This document shows, piece after piece, positions 1-5,560 of a stretch of DNA of 11,334 bases; position 1 is the stretch's first letter, and each line of letters starts with the position of its first letter. Position numbers and translations under genes: made by a program. The notes under the pieces were generated by a model, which worked only from the letters and a program-made list of their open reading frames with translations, searched no databases and was not told where the DNA came from. Origin of the DNA: Coemansia sp. RSA 922 (lineage: Eukaryota > Kickxellomycota > Kickxellomycetes > Kickxellales > Kickxellaceae); the NCBI GenBank assembly GCA_027577415.1, contig JANBQS010000837.1:1-11334 (forward strand), in the 5' to 3' direction.

Positions 1-859
1 CCTGCTTAGACGCTTCCAGTTCAAAGAGGTGCTTAGCGACGACACAAGCTCCAAAACGATCTGGCTACTGGGGATCAGAGCTGCCACCACCAGTACGGCC
101 AACATCGTGGATGAGCCTATAGTTGTTGGACACAATGCAGCCATTGTTGTTCTTGAGCGCATGGCCTTCTCACCTCTGGCAATTGCCGAAGCTGGCTGCT
201 CACTTCCTACGCTACTTGATACAGTACTGCTAGCCACTGGTGAGCGCAACGACGTCTATGCCTGGGCTACTGGAGATGCTAGTGTTGCTGCGCTCAAGCC
301 AGACCTCCGCATTGCGCTGACATACCCAGCCACGCAGAAGCACACTGACAAGCATCGCCGCCAGCTGCGCAAATGGGCCAGTGAGACGCTAGAGCCCTAT
401 GCCCGAATCACCAAGCCATTTATCGACAGCCAGCCCGCCTCCCGCGTCCAGTGGGTACACAACATTCTCTCCAAGCAGGTCGAATCAGAGCACATTGTGT
501 TTGAGGACCCTGACCCAGACAGCATGTACTTGGTCGCCATTGTCCACCGCCATGATCTGCGCTCACTGCGCCACCTTACCAGCAATCATCTGCTGCTACT
601 CAACAATTTATGCAGCAAGGCAACTGTAGCTGTCAAAAAAGTATGGTGTATCGTCAGACCAGCTCAAACTATATGTTCACTATCAGCCGTCATACTACCA
701 TCTTTATGTGCACATCACCAATATACTGCTTGAAGGCAAAAGCATGCTTGCTGGCAGGGTGCATCTTCTGGACAGCATTGCCGACGACATTGGCAACACT
801 GATTCTGATTATTACCAATTGTGTATTATTCCATATGTTGGAATAACTACTGGGAATAA
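1..859 (+). pseudogene. DCS1: Scavenger mRNA decapping enzyme (DcpS/Dcs1, HIT family), 5'-truncated by window edge and decayed
   Basis: DcpS hydrolyses the m7GpppN caps left after 3'-5' mRNA decay. The frame is open from base 2, so the true start lies upstream. Frame 2 shows family blocks in order: a FKEVLSDD-like N-terminal segment, the YPATQKH block with the cap-contacting Lys (about 332-352), the QWVHNIL block with the cap-stacking Trp (about 439-460), FEDPDP (about 501-517) and YLVAIVHRHDLRSLR (about 527-570). Four lesions are visible. (1) FEDPDP runs straight into YLVAI, missing the roughly 17-20 residues that normally carry two further cap contacts. (2) A run of six A at 635-640 shifts the frame by +1; the next block (YGVSSDQLKLYVHYQPSYYH) reads in frame 3. 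(3) The HIT triad reads His-Leu-Tyr-Val-His at 699-713, so the central catalytic His is Tyr (705-707). (4) Near 816-818 the frame returns to frame 2 for a degraded tail ending at TAA 857-859. One indel could be a sequencing error; all lesions together indicate a pseudogene. Confidence 0.85.
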
Positions 860-869
860 GATAATAGTA

Positions 870-875
870 AATAAA
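870..875 (+). terminator. AATAAA polyadenylation signal of the DcpS relic
   Basis: A canonical AATAAA lies 11 bases after the relic stop codon, in an A/T-rich tract. It fits the original 3' end of the decapping-enzyme gene. Single hexamers also occur by chance in AT-rich DNA. Confidence 0.3.
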
Positions 876-1194
876 TTGGTTTGTAAATGAGGTGAAAAGA
901 AGAAGAGAGGCTAAATGCTGATATTTGTTGTCTCCTCGGAGCTCCGCCATGAAATCCTGCAAATGTCTGTTGTCAATCCTCCTGGCTGGCGCCGTAGAAG
1001 GAATTGGCACTCTTTAAGGAAGTGCGGCCAACACTGAGTATAGTGGAACTGAAAGACGTTGAAGCGCCCTGCCGGAATAAATAGCCCAAACACAAATGAA
1101 TTATCCACTCCTTAGCCAGTAGGTTTGTTGCATGATTTGCTGAGTAGTCAACTATCTCTAGACATCCTGGCCATGTCTCTGTCATGACAACTAA
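876..1194. other. Intergenic stretch with short coding-like frames, no intact gene
   Basis: This 319-base spacer holds no complete gene. Two plus-strand frames look more protein-like than their surroundings. An ATG frame at 915-1037 encodes 40 residues with an Arg-rich patch (GWRRRRNWHSLRK). A second frame, overlapping its end and shifted, runs to TAG at 1089-1091 and reads LSIVELKDVEAPCRNK near its end, with an in-frame TAG upstream. Neither resembles a family I recognise. They may be pieces of one frameshifted relic or chance. Confidence 0.2.
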
Positions 1195-1370
1195 TTGTTG
1201 TTATTGTCAGATATGCTCTGACCTTGTAACAGCACTGTCAATCCTTACGAGTCATTTCCGACATTGCTGACTCCAGTGAAAACTTTTCTCAAGCTCCAGT
1301 TCGCCTCTTGTCTCCTTTGGCTTTTTCTCTTACTCTCTTATATATATACTATCCAAGCTCAAACACTAAT
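1195..1370 (+). repeat. Direct repeat copy A (176 bp, TATA-containing, LTR-like)
   Basis: First of two direct copies; the second is at 1715-1890, exactly 520 bases downstream. The copies align end to end at equal length with scattered differences, and share a perfect 32-base block (1286-1317 here, 1806-1837 in copy B). Both open with TTGTTGTTATT, share GACCTTGTA and ATCCTTAC, then a pyrimidine-rich tract, then a TATATATA element (about 1338-1348) and end with AAGCTCAAACA. TG...CA ends plus an internal TATA box resemble a small LTR. The hexamer ACTAAT lies just before this copy (1190-1195) and ends each copy. Alternative: a duplicated promoter segment of a lost gene. Confidence 0.8.
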
Positions 1371-1714
1371 CTGGACAGATACGCAGACCAAGTCTGTAGG
1401 TGCAGCAGACGCGCTCAAATATAAAAGCTCAAGAGATGTGGCACACCCAGAGCAGCAGCATCTGTAGCTTGCTATATGTGTCGGAATTGGAGGTGGTGCT
1501 GATGCCGTCATAGGGTATGTGGATGATGCCTATGACATTGTCAACTATGACGTGTACAACGTGATGTGGTAGAGTTTGGAATGACAACAGTGTACACATT
1601 GTTTTAGAATTGAGAATATAGATAGCAGTATAATGGCCAGAAGAGGAAACAGGAATGCTGGTAACTGTTTGTTGATGAGTATATATGCCAAGCTATCTGC
1701 ATACAAGGTTGGCG
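1371..1714 (+). other. Segment between the two direct repeats, with a coding-like frame and a TATA-like box
   Basis: These 344 bases separate the repeat copies. A TATAAAA-type sequence lies near 1419-1426. Frame 1 runs from within copy A through this segment to TAG at 1570-1572 and is broken only by an in-frame TAG at 1465-1467. The part after the break is coding-like and acidic, containing GIGGGADAVIGYVDDAYD and ending in Asn-Val-Met-Trp. I do not recognise it. A purine-rich stretch near 1634-1652 could be read as a polypurine tract, but it sits about 60 bases away from copy B rather than next to it. No primer-binding site for a known tRNA was recognised after copy A. Confidence 0.3.
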
Positions 1715-1890
1715 TTGTTGTTATTCTAGATTGTTCTCAGACCTTGTAGCACCACTGTCGATCCTTACACTCCGTTTCCAATATGCTTTCTCCAGCGTAA
1801 AACTCTTCTCAAGCTCCAGTTCGCCTCTTGTCTCCTTGGGCTTTCTCCTACTCTTATATATACTATCTAAGCTCAAACATGTTTACTAAT
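1715..1890 (+). repeat. Direct repeat copy B (176 bp, TATA-containing, LTR-like)
   Basis: Second copy of the repeat at 1195-1370. It keeps the 32-base perfect block (1806-1837), the pyrimidine tract, the TATATATA element (about 1854-1862) and the terminal AAGCTCAAACA followed by a copy of ACTAAT at 1885-1890. Small compensating gaps and point differences show the duplication is not very recent. The frame that is open through copy A meets a stop here (near 1798), so the hydrophobic stretch that copy A seems to encode is not conserved and is probably only the translation of its CT-rich tract. Confidence 0.8.
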
Positions 1891-2226
1891 AGCTATTGCG
1901 TGTGTATTTGAAAAATTAAACTCTATTATTATTTTTCAATTTTGTACTTTAAATCGACAATAGATCGCTCACTTCCCCTTGAGCCTTTAAACTTTAGAAC
2001 ATAATCAAATACATGAGTGTCAGACATCATGGATTCTTCCAAGGTAATGCTGAGTTGTGTACTTGTCACTAGCACCCACAGCTTACTCTTCCATATTGAA
2101 ATCTGCTCAAAGTCTTAATGCCAACACTTCACTCAAAGCAAAAGACCTTCGACAATAGCAACATATGAAGACTGTGTCAGCTATGTATGAGCTTTAAAAT
2201 AACAGTACTGTAGCCCTATTAAATAA
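1891..2226. other. AT-rich spacer; one hairpin and a short exon-like stretch
   Basis: No gene is supported here. A perfect 9-base inverted repeat, TTGAAAAAT at 1908-1916 and ATTTTTCAA at 1931-1939, can form an A/T hairpin with a 14-base loop. An ATG near 2030 (MDSSK) is followed at once by GTAATG, a possible splice donor. A later open frame (about 2082-2155) reads SSILKSAQSLNANTSLKAKD before a stop, but no acceptor I tried joins the two in frame. Confidence 0.2.
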
Positions 2227-2259
2227 ATTAGAGTGGATATAGACAATCAACATCTTGGA

Positions 2260-2454
2260 ATGCAAGTACAATTGGCGATTGATTGCAACTGTCAACAGTG
2301 GGCCCAAGATTTTGATAAAAAAAATAGTTGTGATTTAACACCTTGTCACTACGTTACACCCTTGGTAGTTAAGTCTTACAACCCCACTGAACACACTTAC
2401 TTTTATCGCAATTCTTATTGTGTGCATAATTATAGTTTGTGTTATCGTTCCTAG
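2260..2454 (+). other. Small Cys-containing ORF of unknown nature (64 aa from ATG)
   Basis: The frame is open from 2227, just after a TAA. The first ATG, at 2260, would give a 64-residue product. It contains a Cys-x-Cys pair (IDCNCQQW), a second Cys pair spaced C-x4-C (CDLTPCHY) and aromatic, Cys-containing C-terminal residues. No signal peptide is visible and I recognise no family. The codons are AT-rich like the surrounding spacer and unlike the GC-rich genes downstream. It may be a surviving exon of a decayed gene or a chance frame. Confidence 0.2.
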
Positions 2455-2594
2455 GTAGCCATTATCCGCGATTTCTCAATTGCACATGTCACTTGCACTG
2501 CAGCCTTTATTATGATATTGTCATAGAGAACATTGGTTGGGTTTAAAGCCCTGGCGTATCCCCCAAATAAAATCCAACGAGGGAGGTCTGTTCT
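2451..2594 (-). other. Minus-strand coding-like frame (47 codons), possible relic exon
   Basis: Read on the minus strand, 2594 down to 2451 is open between two TAG codons and has protein-like composition (for example LPRWILFGGYARALNPTN and AAVQVTCAIEKSR). It has no initiating Met at its beginning, so it would be an exon or fragment. The 69 bases upstream, 2663-2595 on this strand, begin with GT and end with AG, the size of a short fungal intron, but that exact junction does not keep this reading frame. I do not recognise the protein. Confidence 0.2.
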
Positions 2595-2659
2595 CTAACA
2601 TTATGAAAGGGGCTCGGAATGACTTGTGTTTGTAGTAGGTCTATCGAGATAATTGGTTG

Positions 2660-2806
2660 TCACCTACTGTTGAAATAATCCTTCTTTTGCTCTGGTGGCA
2701 AGGGTAGCTGAATAATTGCCTTATTCCCTGGTAATTTAATGGATGGCACTTTCTTAGTCTTTTTTTCTGGATAATGCTTGAAGGTTGACAAACAGCATAC
2801 TTTTAT
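2660..2806 (-). other. Minus-strand coding-like frame (48 codons), possible helicase-like or transposon relic
   Basis: Read on the minus strand, 2806 down to 2660 is open and ends in TGA. It is Lys-rich and contains PSIKLPGNKAIIQLPLPPEQ followed by KKDYFNSR. The pattern LP-x-K/N then an alternating hydrophobic stretch, then PxEQxxxYF, recalls the stretch after helicase motif III in SNF2-type ATPases. That likeness is from memory and weak. There is no start Met. It overlaps a plus-strand open frame (2782-2922); at most one of the two is likely to be real. Confidence 0.2.
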
Positions 2807-2922
2807 TTAGCGACAATAACAAGCTAAATAAAACAACAAGAAAACAGCACATCAAAAGAACGCTTGCTGAGAAAGCGGCCCTGGAGTGTTATTGCATAGA
2901 CTTTGTAAAAAAAAACCGTTAG
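2782..2922 (+). other. Plus-strand open frame with a basic helix-turn-helix-like stretch
   Basis: This stop-to-stop frame encodes 46 residues without a Met. Its middle, NKTTRKQHIKRTLAEKAALE, has the look of the N-terminal DNA-binding helices of pogo/CENP-B-type transposases (basic lead, then a T/L-x-EKxAL core). It ends at TAG 2920-2922 after a run of nine A, and the sequence after the stop is not convincing. This is a weak suggestion of a transposase relic. Confidence 0.15.
2801..2833. repeat. Perfect 11-bp inverted repeat (hairpin)
   Basis: TTTTATTTAGC at 2801-2811 pairs perfectly with GCTAAATAAAA at 2823-2833 around an 11-base loop. It lies between the coding-like fragments. It could be a transcript 3'-end structure or the end of a mobile element; no flanking duplication is evident. 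Confidence 0.6.
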
Positions 2923-3541
2923 AAGGTAAATATGTGCTTAAATGTTTGTAGCTTAGCCAGTAACAAAAGAAATAAATAGATGTTATTTATTTGTTGTACT
3001 CGCCACCCTAGGCTATCTACAAAAATTTGGCCCAGAGCGATAGATGTGAGAAAATATACTCACATTTGAAGTCAAAATTGAGAAACATGCGGCCAGTGTT
3101 GCTGGTTAGTGTAAGACTGAATGGCATTGCCATTCTGCCTTTAATTGATTTTATACACTCACTAAAGGCTAGAAATATTATTGAAGATTGTACCATTGTA
3201 CCTTAGTACCATGGACTTGTATTTAACTGCCCAACTTGGGAATTAATCAGTATTATCGTCAAAGACTGAATAATGAGCGGTTCAGCTTGATGGGACACAA
3301 ACATGGGCAACTTTAGCATTAAAAGTCAATTCAAATGACAGTGTGAAAAATCAGCACCCAGTGCCTGTGGCCATATCCTGATAGGTGCGGTTACATGTTT
3401 GGGTATCAGAGCTAAACGACTACATGGCGGGACTCTGAGAGGCAGCGACATTATCAGTTAGTCGTTATTTAATGACCTATACAGCATACGATGTGGTCAA
3501 GTGCATACTGGATTGCTTCAATTGGCTCGTCCGGATAATTA
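2923..3541. other. AT-rich spacer with a second hairpin, no gene seen
   Basis: I see no credible gene or tRNA in these 619 bases. A perfect 9-base inverted repeat, AAATAAATA at 2970-2978 and TATTTATTT at 2984-2992, has a 5-base loop. No tRNA-type internal promoter (B box) was recognised. The 3' part presumably carries the upstream promoter of the SET gene. Confidence 0.4.
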
Positions 3542-3553
3542 CCCCCCCCCCCC
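3542..3553 (+). repeat. Run of 12 C residues
   Basis: A pure C12 homopolymer sits about 130 bases upstream of the SET gene start, in otherwise AT-rich DNA. Runs like this are unstable in replication and sequencing, so the exact length is uncertain. It may help exclude nucleosomes at the SET promoter. Confidence 0.7.
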
Positions 3554-3681
3554 AAATGAGCGTGCTCCATAGTTTGGAAGAAAATGATTGTCAAGAGGAA
3601 CCAGTGCACATGCGAGCCACTGTTACTTGAAACTAAAGAATTTATATTAATTTTACTTGCTATTAACGACTTTTGGTTGAT

Positions 3682-4194
3682 ATGGATAAGGGCACGGTTG
3701 ACGAGAATAGCGACAGTATTGCACTTCCCGCACTTGGTTGCCTGGAGCTGCGTACACATCCACTGCGCGGTCGAGGCGTATTTACGCAGTTGCCGATTGT
3801 CAAAGGTACTCTGGTGCACATATCACCAGTGTTGCTATTTGACCATGCAGAATATAGCGAGCATGGTAAGCATACCAAACTAGACCATTATACATACTGC
3901 TGGCAGGGTGGGTTTGCACTGGCGCTTGGCCTAGGAAGCATGTTTAACCACGAGCCATTTGGGTGCGAGAATATCGGGTTTACCCGCGACACGGGAGCTG
4001 GCCTGATCAGGTATACGGCGCTGCGTGATATTGTGGCGGGTGAGGAGCTATGCATTTGTTACGGGCCAAACGTGTGGTTTGACGTGTCGACAAAGACTTC
4101 AAACGAGCAAGAAGGCAGCAATTACGCGCTCGAGGGCAACGCTTTGCAACAACCACAAACAGCCGAGGATCTGTTACAGTGCTTTGACATCTAG
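3682..4194 (+). CDS. Small SET-domain protein, putative protein-lysine methyltransferase (170 aa)
   Basis: SET proteins transfer a methyl group from S-adenosylmethionine to lysine side chains. The frame is open further upstream, but the first ATG (3682) gives a 170-residue protein that is almost entirely SET domain. Visible elements: RGRGVF at residues 29-34 (start of the domain, cofactor region), GLGSMFNH at 83-90 (the Asn-His motif that helps form the pseudoknot), NIGF at 97-100, and AGEELCICYG ending near residue 128, with the expected catalytic Tyr before the Gly. The Cys-rich pre-SET and post-SET zinc clusters are absent. This matches the short, stand-alone SET proteins of fungi and bacteria, whose substrates are mostly unknown. 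The C-terminal 40 residues are polar and probably flexible. A TATA-like TTTATATTA lies about 40 bases upstream. Substrate and location cannot be read from sequence. Confidence 0.85.
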   Translation: MDKGTVDENSDSIALPALGCLELRTHPLRGRGVFTQLPIVKGTLVHISPVLLFDHAEYSEHGKHTKLDHYTYCWQGGFALALGLGSMFNHEPFGCENIGFTRDTGAGLIRYTALRDIVAGEELCICYGPNVWFDVSTKTSNEQEGSNYALEGNALQQPQTAEDLLQCFDI

Positions 4195-4406
4195 ATCTTC
4201 CGCGTGGAAGTAGTATGGCCTATCAGTTGGCTGCGCGACGGCTCGTGTGTGTGAGCATAAAAGCGGAGGGTCACGTGTGACTGGTGCTAAAAGGTCACCC
4301 TCTCTCTCCATGCGCAGCTGAAGGGGCAACTACCAGCCCTCTTGCTTTTCGTTGTACGTCTACTTCAAACCTAATTTCCTTTTTCAATTCCATAAACATT
4401 TCGAGC
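4195..4406 (+). promoter_or_regulatory. Promoter and leader of the hydrolase gene: TATA-like box, E-box, small uORF
   Basis: This 212-base spacer lies between two same-strand genes. It holds a TATA-like CATAAAAG (4256-4263), a palindromic CACGTG E-box (4272-4277; bound by Cbf1/Pho4/USF-type bHLH factors in other fungi) and a pyrimidine-rich leader. A short upstream ORF, ATG at 4310 to TGA at 4319-4321 (Met-Arg-Ser), would precede the main start if transcription begins near the TATA-like box. Confidence 0.45.
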
Positions 4407-5529
4407 ATGAGCAGCAATAGCGCCCACGCCGGCGGCGGGCGGAGAGCTGACCCTTACGCGGCCTCCACGCCCGAGCTACTACTATCGGATATTGTCCCTG
4501 AGCTGCTGGGGAGCGAGTGTCGGCCCCGCAGTTGGTCGACTCAGAGCGAGGCTGGCTTGGAGCGACGACCGCCCAATCGCCTCCGTGGCCCTGGCGCTAC
4601 GTGTGGTAGCCCTGGGCGCAGTAGTACTTTTAGTGGGATGTCGTTGCCAGTAGCTACACACACAAAGGCGGCGTCGATATACTCAAAGAGCGGAGGCAGC
4701 GCTGGCAGCGTGTGTGGGTCGCCCGATAGCCAGGCCTTGCGAGTCCAGCCTCGAGTAGCGACGACGTCAGCAGGCAGCTCACGCCCAGTGATGGCACGTG
4801 GGCAGATCATAGCACCACAAGTGAGGCCACGCCCGCCTAGCTCGTCTGGCATGCGCAAGCAGGCCTTGAGTATGATGAAGCCGCTTGTGACACTCGAGGC
4901 TCAGAAAGATGCTGCGCCTACTAACCCTAGTCCAGAGGCCATTGATGCAGTGGTTGAGCCGGCCAAAGACACCATGTCAGCCAGTCCCGCCGAGTCGGCG
5001 ACTGCTTCGGTCACAGCAGCGGTGGCAGTAGGTAATGCCAGCACAGCTGTCGACAGCGCGTCTAGTCACCGAACCAGCGCCAGCAGTAGACGTGGCAGCT
5101 GCCAAAGCACGACTGCCTCTGACACGGATGCGGCTGTGGATTTGCTGAAAAACCCCCGCCAGCGACTCAGTTCAAAGGCAGGTGCCGTAGTAGGAGTTCA
5201 TTCAGTGCCAAACGAGCTATCGCCACATACAGAGGACAGCAAGGCAGTAGCCAAGCGCACTGGCGAAATAGCGAGCCAGAGCCTGGACCTGCAGCGGCCG
5301 CAACAGCAAGAGGAGTTGCCTACGCAAAGGGCTACATGGTCGACCTATTCATGGCTGATACGTCGCGCGTCGTTTGCCAGTGCTAGCCAACATACGCCAG
5401 ATCCCAGTGATAGCTTGCGCAAGTCGGCAATAGGCCACCTGAGGGATATACAAGGGCAGCAACCGGATCAACTGGTGTCCGTTGCAGAGCAGCACACGAG
5501 TGGAGCGGACGATGCGGCGATACCCGATG

Positions 5530-5560
<31 letters not shown>

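Noticed and set aside
690..1185. Minus-strand open frames of 65-106 codons behind the DcpS relic
   Set aside because: The largest overlaps the HIT-motif block on the plus strand, and the frames overlap one another in different phases with random-looking composition.
1264..1360. Apparent signal peptide at the start of the frame in repeat copy A
   Set aside because: The start would be TTG, the hydrophobic run is just the CT-rich repeat tract, and the same frame has a stop in repeat copy B.
1195..1890. CRISPR array or bacterial integron interpretation of the direct repeats
   Set aside because: Only two long diverged copies with one long spacer in a eukaryotic context; nothing matches array geometry.
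2640..2760. Possible tRNA gene suggested by GGTGGCAAGGGTAGCTGAAT
   Set aside because: No B box, no cloverleaf pairing and no acceptor stem could be drawn.
3663..3878. Minus-strand open frame opposite the SET gene start
   Set aside because: It lies opposite conserved SET motifs and has no recognisable features.
4284..4406. N-terminal extension of the hydrolase from a GTG at 4284
   Set aside because: Non-ATG starts are rare in fungi, the added 41 residues translate a leader-like pyrimidine-rich stretch, and the ATG at 4407 fits a normal start.
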